A stretch of 64,000 bases of DNA from Kitasatospora azatica KCTC 9699 (lineage in GTDB: Bacteria; Actinomycetota; Actinomycetes; Streptomycetales; Streptomycetaceae), in NCBI RefSeq assembly GCF_000744785.1, contig NZ_JQMO01000003.1:3472001-3536000 (forward strand), in the 5' to 3' direction. The notes under the pieces were generated by a model. It was not told the DNA's origin. It searched no databases and saw only the letters and a program-made list of their open reading frames with translations. Made by a program: the position numbers and the translations under genes. This document shows, piece after piece, positions 25,378-34,935 of this stretch; position 1 is the first letter of the stretch, and each line of letters begins with the position of its first letter.

Positions 25378-26000
25378 GCCTCGAAGATCCGGTGCGAGGC
25401 GTCGGACTGCGCCAGCCGCCGCATCGCCCCGATCAGCGCATCCCCCAGCACGGTGCCCAGCACCGCCCCCTCCACTTTGCTGTCCACGCCCTCGCGCCGC
25501 CCGATCACGCCCAGCTCGGCCTTGGAGAGCTGCTCGGCGGCGGTCGCGTAGTCGTCCAACACCTCCAGCAGGTCCTCCTGCCCGAGGTCGCGGAAGGTCA
25601 CCACCAGCTGGGTGAGCGCCTGGCGGGCCGGGTTCTCCGGCTTCACCGTCCAGCCGCGCCGGACCACCAGCTCGCTCACCAGCGCCTCGGCCTGCTCCCA
25701 GGACTCGGTGTCGCCGGCCGTCACGTGCGGGGTGACCGCGGCCTGCGCCACGCCCAGCACCTCGTGCAGCCCGGTGCTCGGCTCGTCGACCGCGCCCAGC
25801 ACCTCGCGGGTGGCGGCCACCGAGAGCTTGCCCACCTCGGTCATCGCACGCACCAGCTTCAGCCGGTGCAGGTGCTTCTCCCCGTACTGGGCCTGGTTGT
25901 GGCTGGTCAGCTCGCCGCCCGGGAGCAGGCCCTCGCGCAGGTAGTACTTGATCGTGGGCACCGGCACCCCGGTCCGCTTGCTCAGCTCTCCGATGCGCAT
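25365..26000 (-). CDS. MerR-family transcriptional regulator
   Basis: A 211-residue protein with an N-terminal winged helix-turn-helix of MerR type: MRIGELSKRTGVPVPTIKYY, then LREGLLPGG and a dimerisation helix. The C-terminal portion is about 120 residues of helices with no Cys-rich metal site, so the effector is more likely an organic molecule. The ATG at 25998-26000 directly follows a -10 element (TATGCT on the minus strand), implying a leaderless transcript. It is convergent with the exporter gene and divergent from murB. A 23-bp element over its promoter recurs at 23337-23359, so it probably controls itself, the DUF3291-like gene and the exporter. Confidence 0.88.
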   Translation of the reverse strand: MRIGELSKRTGVPVPTIKYYLREGLLPGGELTSHNQAQYGEKHLHRLKLVRAMTEVGKLSVAATREVLGAVDEPSTGLHEVLGVAQAAVTPHVTAGDTESWEQAEALVSELVVRRGWTVKPENPARQALTQLVVTFRDLGQEDLLEVLDDYATAAEQLSKAELGVIGRREGVDSKVEGAVLGTVLGDALIGAMRRLAQSDASHRIFEAPDV

Positions 26001-26021
26001 ATGGATAGCATACGTCTCCAT
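25999..26021. promoter_or_regulatory. MerR gene promoter/operator
   Basis: On the + strand it reads TATGGATAGC at 26000-26009 and TCTCCAT at 26015-26021, with ATGGA/TCCAT as outer inverted arms. The minus-strand -10 TATGCT lies inside it and the ATG overlaps its left end. It matches the element upstream of the DUF3291-like gene. Confidence 0.5.
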
Positions 26022-26046
26022 TTGCGATCGGACCCGCCGCCCGCCG

Positions 26047-26052
26047 TATACC
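26047..26052 (+). promoter_or_regulatory. -10 element of the leaderless murB promoter
   Basis: TATACC lies 8 bases before the murB GTG, so transcription would start at or next to the start codon. The MerR promoter is about 35 bp away on the other strand. No good -35 was found. Confidence 0.4.
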
Positions 26053-26060
26053 GTGGTCGG

Positions 26061-27101
26061 GTGCACGTGACCGAGAACGCCCCCCTCGCCCCGCTGACCA
26101 CCCTGCGCCTCGGCGGCCCCGCGCGCCGGCTGGTGACCGCGCGGACCGACGAGGAGGTGGTCGCCGCCGTCCGCGCCGCCGACGCGGCCGGCGAGCCGCT
26201 GCTGGTCCTCGGCGGCGGCAGCAACCTGGTGATCGGCGACGCCGGCTTCGACGGCACCGTCCTGCGGATCGCCACCACCGGCTTCGCCCTGGACGGCACC
26301 AGCCTGGAGCTGGCCGCCGGCGAGGTCTGGGCCGAGGCGGTCGCCCGCACCGTGGACGCGGGTCTGGCCGGCATCGAGTTCCTGGCCGGCGTCCCCGGCT
26401 CGGCCGGCGCCACCCCGGTGCAGAACGTCGGCGCCTACGGCCAGGAGGTCGCCCAGAGCATCACCGAGGTCACCGCCTACGACCGCGGCACCGGGCAGAC
26501 GGTCACCCTCGCCAACGCCGACTGCGCCTTCTCCTACCGGCACAGCCGCTTCAAGGCCGAGCCCGACCGCTGGGTGGTGCTCCGGGTCCGCTTCGCGCTG
26601 ACCGACGCGGCCGGTGGCTCCAGCCCGATCCGCTACCCCGAGGTGGCCAAGGCCCTGGGCACCGTCGCCGACGAGCGGGTCGACCTGCGGACGGCCTACG
26701 AAACGGTGCTCGCGCTGCGCGCCGGCAAGGGCATGGTGCTGGACGAGACCGACCACGACACCTGGTCGGCCGGCTCCTTCTTCACCAACCCGATCCTCAC
26801 CCCCGAGCAGTACCAGGCCTTCCTGGCCCGGCTCGGCGAGCTGACGGCCCCCGCCTACCCCGCCCCCGACGGCCACACCAAGACCTCGGCCGCCTGGCTG
26901 ATCGACAAGGCCGGCTTCGGCAAGGGCTACGGCAACGGCCCGGCCACCCTGTCCACCAAGCACACCCTGGCGCTGACCAACCGCGGCCGGGCCACCACCG
27001 CCGACCTGCTCGCCCTGGCCCGCGAGATCCGGGCCGGAGTGCACGCCGCCTTCGGCGTCGAGCTGGTCAACGAGCCGGTCTTCATCGGCGTCGAGCTCTG
27101 A
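26061..27101 (+). CDS. murB: UDP-N-acetylenolpyruvoylglucosamine reductase
   Basis: A 346-residue type I MurB, the FAD/NADPH enzyme that makes UDP-N-acetylmuramic acid for peptidoglycan. The N-terminal FAD domain shows PLTTLRLGGPA and LVLGGGSNLVIGD; the C-terminal part shows YGQEV, FSYRHSRFK and WSAGSFFTNP with the serine that protonates the intermediate. The GTG at 26061 fits a leaderless start; another GTG two codons on is possible. Its last bases overlap a small minus-strand membrane gene. Confidence 0.96.
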   Translation: MHVTENAPLAPLTTLRLGGPARRLVTARTDEEVVAAVRAADAAGEPLLVLGGGSNLVIGDAGFDGTVLRIATTGFALDGTSLELAAGEVWAEAVARTVDAGLAGIEFLAGVPGSAGATPVQNVGAYGQEVAQSITEVTAYDRGTGQTVTLANADCAFSYRHSRFKAEPDRWVVLRVRFALTDAAGGSSPIRYPEVAKALGTVADERVDLRTAYETVLALRAGKGMVLDETDHDTWSAGSFFTNPILTPEQYQAFLARLGELTAPAYPAPDGHTKTSAAWLIDKAGFGKGYGNGPATLSTKHTLALTNRGRATTADLLALAREIRAGVHAAFGVELVNEPVFIGVEL

Positions 27102-27237
27102 CCGCCCAGACCGCACCGACCACCACGATCAACAGGACCAGCAGCACGATCCACAGGGCCGTGCTGCCGCCGCTCCCGCTGGAGCCGGAGTACCAGTGAT
27201 GGTGGGTCACATGATGGGTGGTGTGATGTCTGCTCAT
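27082..27237 (-). CDS. Small His-rich single-pass membrane protein
   Basis: A 51-residue ORF starting 6 bases after the adenosine deaminase stop codon. It has a His-rich head (eight His within the first 14 residues), a Gly/Ser linker, one hydrophobic helix of about 20 residues (ALWIVLLVLLIVVVGAVWAV) and a basic RARRR tail. It probably sits in the membrane with the basic C-terminus inside and the His-rich head outside. No strong ribosome site is seen, so translation may depend on the preceding gene. Its 3' end overlaps murB by 20 bases. Function unknown; metal binding by the His segment is a guess. Confidence 0.6.
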   Translation of the reverse strand: MSRHHTTHHVTHHHWYSGSSGSGGSTALWIVLLVLLIVVVGAVWAVRARRR

Positions 27238-27243
27238 GAGGCG

Positions 27244-28299
27244 TCAGCTTGGCACGGCGACCAACCAGGCGTCGATATCGCCCAGCAGTTCCTTGCGGAC
27301 CCCCTCCGGAGCCCGCGAGCCGCGCACCGACTGCCGGGCCAGTTCGGCCAGCTCCTGGTCCGAGAAACCGTGCACCTCCCGGGCCGAGCGGTACTGCGCC
27401 GCCAGCCGGGAGCCGAAGAGCAGCGGGTCGTCCGCGCCGAGCGCCAGCGGCACCCCGGCCTCGAAGAGGGTGCGCAGCGGCACCGCGTCGGCCTTCTCGT
27501 AGACGCCCAGTGAGACGTTGGAGGCCGGGCAGACCTCGCAGGTGATCTGGCGGTCCGCCAGCCGCTGCAGCAGCCGCGGGTCCTCCGCGGACCGCACCCC
27601 GTGCCCGATCCGGCCGGCCCCCAGGTCGTCCAGGCAGTCCCGGACCGACTCCGGCCCGGCCAGCTCACCGCCGTGCGGCGCGGCCAGCAGCCCACCCTTG
27701 CGGGCGATCTCGAAGGCCCGGTCGAAGTCCCGGGCCAGCCCGCGCCGCTCGTCGTTGGAGAGCCCGAAGCCCACCACCCCCTGGTCCGCGTACCGCACCG
27801 CGAGCCGGGCCAGTGTCCGCGCGTCCATCGGGGACTTCATCCGGTTGGCGGCCACCAGGACCCGGATCCCCACCCCGGTCGCCGCCGAGGCCTCCCGGAC
27901 CGCGTCCAGGATCAGTTCCAGCGCTGGGATCAGCCCGCCCAGCCGCGGCGCGTAGGAGGTCGGGTCGACCTGGATCTCCAGCCAGCGCGAGCCGTCCGCC
28001 ACCTCGTCCTCGGCGGTCTCCCGGACCAGCCGGCGGATGTCCTGCTCGTCGCGCAGCACCGAGCGCGCGGTGTCGTACAGCCGCTGGAACCGGAACCAGC
28101 CGCGCTCGTCGGTGGCGCGCAACCTGGGGGGCCGACCGGAACTCAGCGCCTCGGGCAGCTTCACCCGGTGCTTCTCGGCCAGCTCCAGCAGCGTGGCGGG
28201 GCGCATCGATCCGGTGAAGTGCAGGTGCAGATGGGCCTTCGGCAGCGCCCTGACGTCTCGCTGAAGTGGCGGGTGTTCCATCCACGAATCCTGCCGCAT
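27244..28299 (-). CDS. add: Adenosine deaminase family protein
   Basis: A 351-residue TIM-barrel amidohydrolase that hydrolyses adenosine or a related purine to the inosine form. The zinc ligands HLHLH are at residues 23-27, followed by HGGEL, IGHG and GADDP segments carrying the other ligands and the catalytic Glu/His. ATG at 28299 is used; an internal ATG at codon 7 is possible. It lies downstream of the aminotransferase on the same strand, separated by a strong hairpin, so it probably has its own transcript. The small membrane gene follows closely. Confidence 0.93.
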   Translation of the reverse strand: MRQDSWMEHPPLQRDVRALPKAHLHLHFTGSMRPATLLELAEKHRVKLPEALSSGRPPRLRATDERGWFRFQRLYDTARSVLRDEQDIRRLVRETAEDEVADGSRWLEIQVDPTSYAPRLGGLIPALELILDAVREASAATGVGIRVLVAANRMKSPMDARTLARLAVRYADQGVVGFGLSNDERRGLARDFDRAFEIARKGGLLAAPHGGELAGPESVRDCLDDLGAGRIGHGVRSAEDPRLLQRLADRQITCEVCPASNVSLGVYEKADAVPLRTLFEAGVPLALGADDPLLFGSRLAAQYRSAREVHGFSDQELAELARQSVRGSRAPEGVRKELLGDIDAWLVAVPS

Positions 28300-28313
28300 C
28301 CACCCCCGAAAGG

Positions 28314-28360
28314 GGAACCGCCCCTTTCTTATCCCTCGATAGGGTGAAAGGGGCGGTTCC
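28314..28360 (-). terminator. Terminator downstream of the aminotransferase gene
   Basis: GGAACCGCCCCTTTC at 28314-28328 and GAAAGGGGCGGTTCC at 28346-28360 are a perfect 15-bp inverted repeat. The 17-base loop contains a smaller CCCT/AGGG pairing. It lies 18 bases beyond the end of the minus-strand aminotransferase. Confidence 0.85.
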
Positions 28361-28377
28361 GGAAAGCTGACGGGAGG

Positions 28378-29616
<1,239 letters not shown>

Positions 29617-29832
29617 AGGTGCATGGTCGCAGAACCGGGATCCCGGGTGCGTGCTGGTTTCACCATCCGTACGGCTCAGGTCCACCAGGTGAAGAGGTTC
29701 GACCAAACGCCGCCGAACCCGTACACTCACTGATCGACGGCCTCAGCCGCACCGCGACGACCAGAAGCGTTCACCACGCAGTCGGTCGGATGCGGTAGGT
29801 TGTGTGACGTTCCAAGCGCCGCAAGGCGCTGG

Positions 29833-29905
29833 AGGGCACTAGCTCAATTGGTAGAGCACCGGTCTCCAAAACCGGCGGTTGGGGGTTCAAGTCCCTCGTG
29901 CCCTG
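29833..29905 (+). tRNA. trnW: tRNA-Trp (anticodon CCA)
   Basis: A 73-base cloverleaf: acceptor AGGGCAC at 29833-29839 pairs with GTGCCCT at 29898-29904, discriminator G29905; anticodon loop CTCCAAA with CCA at 29866-29868; T arm around GGTTCAAGTCC. No 3' CCA is encoded. It sits upstream of secE as in other Streptomyces. No integrase or att duplication is seen beside it. Confidence 0.97.
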
Positions 29906-29922
29906 CTCCTCGTTCCACGTCC

Positions 29923-29954
29923 AGCCCGTTCGCTCAAACAGAGCGAGCGGGCTT
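29923..29954 (+). terminator. Hairpin after tRNA-Trp
   Basis: AGCCCGTTCGCTC pairs with GAGCGAGCGGGCT around an AAACA loop with one G-T wobble, followed by TTG. It may terminate or process the tRNA transcript before secE. Confidence 0.6.
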
Positions 29955-30006
29955 GATGCGGAGAGGGACCCGACCAGCATCAGCGACCGGATTCAGGTGA
30001 GGACGA

Positions 30007-30390
30007 GTGACGGAGACCACGGGCTCCACCGCAACGCCTGAGAGCGGCAACCCCGAGGGTGCCGAGGACGCGGCGCCGGTCGACGGTGCCGCCGAGGGCA
30101 CCACGGCCGAGAGTGAGAAGAACCTCTCGCGGCGCGAGCGCAAGCGCGCCAACAAGCAGGCCGGCGACGGCGGCAAGCCGTCGGGCAAGCGCGCCAAGCG
30201 TGGCCTGTTCTCCCGCATCGGCCTCTACTACCGGCAGATCATCGCCGAGCTGCGCAAGGTCGTCTGGCCGACCCGCAGCGAGCTGATGAACTACACCAGC
30301 GTCGTGGTGGTCTTCGTGGTCGTCATGATCGGCCTGGTGGCGACCCTGGACTGGGGCTTCGCCAAGGCCAGCTTCTGGATCTTCGGCTGA
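30007..30390 (+). CDS. secE: Preprotein translocase subunit SecE
   Basis: A 127-residue protein from the GTG at 30007. About 60 residues of polar, acidic then basic head precede the conserved amphipathic helix YRQIIAELRKVVWPTR and one C-terminal membrane segment, as in short-form actinobacterial SecE. It joins SecY and SecG in the translocon. It lies upstream of nusG as in most bacteria; the 184-base gap to nusG holds no gene, and I did not resolve its promoter. Confidence 0.95.
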   Translation: MTETTGSTATPESGNPEGAEDAAPVDGAAEGTTAESEKNLSRRERKRANKQAGDGGKPSGKRAKRGLFSRIGLYYRQIIAELRKVVWPTRSELMNYTSVVVVFVVVMIGLVATLDWGFAKASFWIFG

Positions 30391-30574
30391 TCCTGCCGGA
30401 CAGCCCCAGCACTACCTCACCGACCCGGGTCGGCCCCTCTGCAGCACCAACGGGGGACCGCCCGGGTCGAGCTGTCGGCACCGACCGGACAAGCCCGCTA
30501 CCGTTGACTCGGTACTGTTGAGGCTTGCCCACAGCCGTACCCATCTCCACATCTCCAGGAAAGAAGCAGCCACC

Positions 30575-31471
30575 GTGTCTGAGTCCCCCCTGTACGACGC
30601 CGACGAGACCGTCCGCGAGGCGGATGCGGATGTCGCCGCCGAGCTGGATGCGGCTGAGGCTGCCGACCCCGAGGACGCCGAGCAGATCACCGACGGCGTG
30701 GACAGCGACGAGGACGAGGTCGAGGCGGCCGACCAGGCCGAGGCCGGCGTGCCCGCCGAGGAGGCCGCGCTGCACGAGGTGAGCGACGAGGAGTCGGCCG
30801 CCACCGAGGCACTCGAGGAGACCGAGGCCGAGGCCGAGGCCGTCGAGGAGCCTGCGGAGGAGGAGGTCGACCCGGTCGCCAAGTTCCGCGAGGAACTGCG
30901 CTTCATGCCGGGCGAGTGGTACGTGATCCACACCTACGCCGGCTACGAGAACCGGGTGAAGCAGAACCTGGAGCAGCGCGCCGTCTCGCTCAACGTCGAG
31001 GAGTACATCTTCCAGGCCGAGGTGCCGCAGGAAGAGGTCGTCCAGATCAAGAACGGCGACCGCAAGACGATCCGGCAGAACAAGCTCCCCGGCTACGTGC
31101 TGGTCCGCCTCGACCTGACCCCCGAGTCGTGGAACGTGGTCCGCAACACCCCGGGTGTCACCGGCTTCGTCGGCAACGCCTACGACCCGTACCCGCTGAC
31201 CCTGGACGAGGTCGTCAAGATGCTGGCCCCCGACGTGGAGCGCGCGGCGGCCAAGGAGGCCGGCAAGCCCTCCCCGGTCAAGCCGAGCGAGATCCAGGTG
31301 CTCGACTTCGAGGTCGGCGACTCGGTCACCGTCACCGACGGTCCGTTCGCCACCCTGCAGGCGACCATCAACGAGATCAACCCGGACTCGAAGAAGGTCA
31401 AGGGCCTGGTCGAGATCTTCGGCCGCGAGACCCCGGTCGAGCTGTCGTTCGACCAGATCCAGAAGAACTAG
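30575..31471 (+). CDS. nusG: Transcription termination/antitermination factor NusG
   Basis: A 298-residue NusG. The first 110 residues are an acidic Glu/Asp/Ala-rich extension characteristic of Streptomyces NusG. The conserved NGN domain begins at EWYVIHTYAGYENRVKQNLE and the KOW domain includes VGDSVTVTDGPFATL near the C-terminus. It binds RNA polymerase and couples it to Rho or ribosomes. GTG at 30575 follows a GGAAAGAAG-type site. It precedes rplK after a terminator-like hairpin. Confidence 0.96.
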   Translation: MSESPLYDADETVREADADVAAELDAAEAADPEDAEQITDGVDSDEDEVEAADQAEAGVPAEEAALHEVSDEESAATEALEETEAEAEAVEEPAEEEVDPVAKFREELRFMPGEWYVIHTYAGYENRVKQNLEQRAVSLNVEEYIFQAEVPQEEVVQIKNGDRKTIRQNKLPGYVLVRLDLTPESWNVVRNTPGVTGFVGNAYDPYPLTLDEVVKMLAPDVERAAAKEAGKPSPVKPSEIQVLDFEVGDSVTVTDGPFATLQATINEINPDSKKVKGLVEIFGRETPVELSFDQIQKN

Positions 31472-31504
31472 CACAGCCGGAAGAACTGGCACAGCCGGAA
31501 GAAC
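31471..31504 (+). repeat. 16-bp direct repeat at the nusG stop codon
   Basis: GCACAGCCGGAAGAAC occurs at 31471-31486 and 31489-31504. The first copy begins at the last base of the nusG stop codon. Probably a small duplication; no function is evident. Confidence 0.8.
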
Positions 31505-31522
31505 CGAGTTTCCCGAAGCTTT

Positions 31523-31560
31523 CGGGGGCGGGGCCCAGGCCTCGCCCCCGGTCTCGTTTT
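31523..31560 (+). terminator. nusG terminator
   Basis: CGGGGGCGGGGC pairs with GCCTCGCCCCCG (with a G-T pair) and is followed by GTCTCGTTTT. It lies between nusG and rplK. It may be leaky because the two genes are often co-expressed. Confidence 0.75.
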
Positions 31561-31665
31561 GGCCGGGCGGCGCATCCGCGTTAGCCTGGTCCGCTGTGTG
31601 TACTCTCGCCCGGGTGTCGCCCCGGAGTCGTACACACGTCCATCGAAGGAAGGACCCGGAGAGAC

Positions 31666-32100
31666 ATGCCTCCCAAGAAGAAGAAGGTCACGGGGCTTAT
31701 CAAGCTCCAGATCAACGCCGGCGCGGCCAACCCGGCGCCGCCGGTCGGCCCCGCGCTGGGTCAGCACGGCGTCAACATCATGGAGTTCTGCAAGGCCTAC
31801 AACGCCGCGACCGAGTCGCAGCGTGGCATGGTCGTGCCGGTGGAGATCACGGTCTACGAGGACCGCTCCTTCACCTTCATCACCAAGACTCCGCCGGCCG
31901 CGCGCCTCATCCTGAAGGCCGCGGGCGTGGAGAAGGGCTCCGGCGAGCCGCACAAGACCAAGGTCGCCAAGCTGACCTCGGCCCAGGTGCGCGAGATCGC
32001 CACCACCAAGCTCCCCGACCTGAACGCCAACGACCTGGACGCCGCGGAGAAGATCATCGCGGGTACCGCCCGGTCCATGGGCATCACCGTCGAGGGCTGA
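31666..32100 (+). CDS. rplK: Ribosomal protein L11
   Basis: A 144-residue L11. The N-terminal domain has the proline-rich turn [14 protein letters not shown] that forms part of the thiostrepton/GTPase-centre site, and the C-terminal domain binds the 1070 region of 23S rRNA. ATG at 31666, GGACCCGGAGAG ribosome site region. It starts the L11-L1 transcription unit. The gap from nusG (about 195 bases) contains the terminator and possibly a -10 (TACTCT near 31599), not firmly assigned. Confidence 0.97.
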
Positions 32101-32172
32101 AGTCCTTCTTTCCCGCAGTGGTAGGGCCCAGCGCGGCCCGTACACCACGACTCCAAGAAATCAGGAGCAGCA

Positions 32173-32895
32173 GTGAAGCGCAGCAAGGCTCTCAAGGCCG
32201 CGGACCTCAAGGTCGACCGCGACCGCCTGTACGCCCCGCTCGAGGCCATCCGCCTCGCCCGGGAGACCTCCACCAGCAAGTTCGACGCGACCGTCGAGGT
32301 TGCCATGCGTCTGGGTGTCGACCCGCGCAAGGCCGACCAGATGGTCCGCAGCACCGTCAACCTGCCGCACGGTACCGGTAAGACCGCCCGGGTCCTGGTC
32401 TTCGCGACCGGCGACCGTGCCGCGGCTGCGGAGGCTGCGGGCGCCGACATCGTCGGCTCCGACGAGCTCATCGACGAGGTGGCCAAGGGTCGTCTGGACT
32501 TCGACGCCGTCGTCGCCACCCCGGACCTCATGGGCAAGGTCGGCCGCCTCGGCCGCGTGCTCGGCCCGCGTGGTCTGATGCCGAACCCGAAGACCGGCAC
32601 CGTCACCCCGGACGTGGCGAAGGCTGTCACGGACATCAAGGGCGGCAAGATCGAGTTCCGCGTGGACAAGCACTCGAACCTGCACTTCATCATCGGTAAG
32701 GCCTCCTTCACCGACGAGCAGCTGGTCGAGAACTACGCCGCGGCGCTGGACGAGGTCCTGCGGGCCAAGCCGTCCGCCGCCAAGGGTCGCTACATCAAGA
32801 AGACCGCGATCTCCACCACGATCGGCCCCGGCATCCAGGTGGACCCGAACCGCACCCGCAACCTCCTCGTCGAGGAGGACCCGGCTGCGGTCTGA
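32173..32895 (+). CDS. rplA: Ribosomal protein L1
   Basis: A 240-residue L1, GTG start at 32173 with AGGAGCAGCA upstream. Recognised by KFDATVEVAMRLGVDPRKADQ, LPHGTGK and LGPRGLMPNPKTGTV. It binds 23S rRNA at the L1 stalk and probably represses its own operon as in other bacteria. A strong hairpin ends the unit. Confidence 0.97.
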   Translation: MKRSKALKAADLKVDRDRLYAPLEAIRLARETSTSKFDATVEVAMRLGVDPRKADQMVRSTVNLPHGTGKTARVLVFATGDRAAAAEAAGADIVGSDELIDEVAKGRLDFDAVVATPDLMGKVGRLGRVLGPRGLMPNPKTGTVTPDVAKAVTDIKGGKIEFRVDKHSNLHFIIGKASFTDEQLVENYAAALDEVLRAKPSAAKGRYIKKTAISTTIGPGIQVDPNRTRNLLVEEDPAAV

Positions 32896-32919
32896 CCTCA
32901 CCTGGTCTGACGCACCGTC

Positions 32920-32952
32920 AAGGCCCGCACTCCTTCCGGGAGTGCGGGCCTT
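32920..32952 (+). terminator. rplA terminator
   Basis: AAGGCCCGCACTCC and GGAGTGCGGGCCTT form a 14-bp perfect stem around a 5-base loop, 24 bases after the L1 stop codon. Confidence 0.9.
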
Positions 32953-33047
32953 CGTCATGCCTGCGCGGAACCGAAAACGGTGGCGGAGGTGTCCCAGCTC
33001 TCGGCTAGAGTCCGCTCTGATCATCGGAACACTACGGGGGAGCACCC

Positions 33048-33923
33048 ATGCGGATCACCCGCATCGTCACCACCATGACCGCCGCCACCCTGCTCGTCGG
33101 CGCCCTGGCCGCCTGCGGCAGCAGCGCGAGCAAGGCCTCGTCCAGCGCCGCGGGAGGTGCCGCCAGCGGGGCGGCCGGCGCGCCCGCCGCCGGGCTCGGC
33201 GGGGACCCGAAGACCGAGCTGCTCGCGGCCGCCGCGGTGATGCAGAAGGCCGGCAGCGCCAAGCTCACCGTCAGCTCTCCCGGGACCACCAGCAACGACG
33301 GCAGCGGCGTCTACGCCTGGGGCAGCAAGCCCCGACTGGACCTCGCCGAGCAGGGCACCGGCGGTACGGCGATGAAGATCCGGGTGGTGGACGACGCGGT
33401 CTACCTCGGCGTCCCGGACGCCCAGGTCGCCGCGGCCGGCGGCAAGCACTGGGTGAAGCTGCCCAGCGGCTCGGGCGCCGGCGGCGGCATGGGCGCCAGC
33501 TTCCAGGCACTGGCCCTGATGCTCGACCCGGCCGCCCAGCTGACCGTCGCGGCCCAGAACGGCACCCTCAAGAAGGTCGGCGCCGAGACCGTGGACGGCG
33601 CCCAGACCCAGCACTACCAGAGCACCATGCCGACCGAGACCCTGGTGAAGAGCGTTCCCAACCTCTCCGCCGAGCAGCGCACCGCCGTGCTGGGCGTGCT
33701 GAAGGAGGACGGCTCCACGGTCGTCTCGGACTTCTGGCTGAACAGCAAGCGCCAGCTGGTCCAGCAGAAGGAGGACGGCGCGGACGGCGCGAGCCCGAGC
33801 AGCGGCGGTGCGACCTCCACCAAGTACTCCGACTTCGGCGTCCAGGTGAACGTCGCCACCCCGGCCGCCACCGACCTGGCCGACCCGAGCGAGGCGCTCA
33901 AGCTGCTCGGCAACCTCAACTGA
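33048..33923 (+). CDS. LolA-like secreted lipoprotein (paralogue 1 of 3)
   Basis: A 291-residue protein with a signal peptide ending in the lipobox LAAC (Cys23), a Ser/Gly/Ala-rich linker, then an all-beta region with repeated turns YAWGSKPRLDL, KHWVKLPSG and STKYSDFGVQVNV. The layout and the DAVYL/NSKRQLVQQ segments resemble LolA/LppX-type lipid-binding lipoproteins of actinobacteria. ATG at 33048 follows GGGGGAG. Two similar genes follow head to tail. A lipid or envelope-stress role is inferred. Confidence 0.8.
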   Translation: MRITRIVTTMTAATLLVGALAACGSSASKASSSAAGGAASGAAGAPAAGLGGDPKTELLAAAAVMQKAGSAKLTVSSPGTTSNDGSGVYAWGSKPRLDLAEQGTGGTAMKIRVVDDAVYLGVPDAQVAAAGGKHWVKLPSGSGAGGGMGASFQALALMLDPAAQLTVAAQNGTLKKVGAETVDGAQTQHYQSTMPTETLVKSVPNLSAEQRTAVLGVLKEDGSTVVSDFWLNSKRQLVQQKEDGADGASPSSGGATSTKYSDFGVQVNVATPAATDLADPSEALKLLGNLN

Positions 33924-33946
33924 CACGTCCGAGGGGGACCCACCGC

Positions 33947-34885
33947 ATGAACACCACCCGCACGCTCGCCGCCGCCACCGCGGTGCTCGCACTGGCCGTC
34001 GGCGCCACCGCCTGCGGCCCCGCGGACAAGCCCAAGGCGCCCGAGGCCGCCGCCGGCTCGGCGGCCGCGGCCGCCTCGTCCGCGCCGGCGGCCGGCCGGT
34101 CCCCGGCCGCCGCCACCCCGGCCGCCTTCCTGCAGAAGGCCGGCACCAAGACCGGCGCGGCCAAGTCGGCCAGGGTGACCGAGTCCATCAAGAACGGCAG
34201 CACGGAGATCACCGGCAAGGGCAGCATCTCCTGGGCCAACGGCATCCTCGGCACCATGACCATGCAGCTGCCCTCCGCCGCCGCCCAGAAGATGGGCACC
34301 GACGGCGCGATGGACGCCGTCTACGGCAGCGACGCGATGTACATCAACATGCACATGCCCCAGGCCGCGCTGGACCAGCTGGGCGGCAAGCACTGGTTCA
34401 AGTACGCCTACGCGGACCTGTCCAAGGTGATGGGCGCGTCGGGCGACGTCATCAAGGACGGCCTGAAGAAGGCCGACCCGGTCCAGGCGGTGCAGACCGC
34501 GATCGCCTCCGGCCAGGTGACCGAGGTGGGCAAGGAGTCGGTCGACGGCGCCCCGGCCACCCACTACGCGGCGGAGGTGACGACCGCCCAGCTCGACGGG
34601 ACCCAGGGCGGCGCACTGAGCGCCGACCAGCTCGCCGGCCTGCGCAAGCAGCTGGAGAGCCAGGGCATCAGCACCACGCACTACGACGTCTGGGTCAACG
34701 ACCAGGACCTGCTGGTCAAGGTGCGGGACACGGCTGACACCAAGAACGGCCCGCTGGACGTCACGATCAGCTACTCCGACTACGGCGTGCAGGTCCAGCC
34801 CACCCCGCCGCCGGCCGCCGACACGGCCGACGCCGCCGAGCTGATCGCCAAGGCCAAGCAGTCCGGGCAGCCCGCCGCGAGCTGA
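33947..34885 (+). CDS. LolA-like secreted lipoprotein (paralogue 2 of 3)
   Basis: A 312-residue lipoprotein with signal peptide and lipobox ATAC, an Ala/Pro-rich linker, and the same beta-rich body as its neighbour (KHWFKYAYADLSK, GVDGAPATHYAAEV-like, DYGVQVQPTPP). ATG at 33947 is preceded by GAGGGGG. It is 23 bases after paralogue 1, so they are co-transcribed. Length differs mainly in the linker. Confidence 0.8.
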   Translation: MNTTRTLAAATAVLALAVGATACGPADKPKAPEAAAGSAAAAASSAPAAGRSPAAATPAAFLQKAGTKTGAAKSARVTESIKNGSTEITGKGSISWANGILGTMTMQLPSAAAQKMGTDGAMDAVYGSDAMYINMHMPQAALDQLGGKHWFKYAYADLSKVMGASGDVIKDGLKKADPVQAVQTAIASGQVTEVGKESVDGAPATHYAAEVTTAQLDGTQGGALSADQLAGLRKQLESQGISTTHYDVWVNDQDLLVKVRDTADTKNGPLDVTISYSDYGVQVQPTPPPAADTADAAELIAKAKQSGQPAAS

Positions 34886-34935
34886 GCCGCCGGCCCATGA
34901 CACTCTGAATCGACGGACCGAACCGGGAGGCGAGC

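Noticed and set aside
29833..29905. tRNA-Trp as an integration site for a mobile element
   Set aside because: No integrase, no direct-repeat att copy and core synteny with secE are seen around it.
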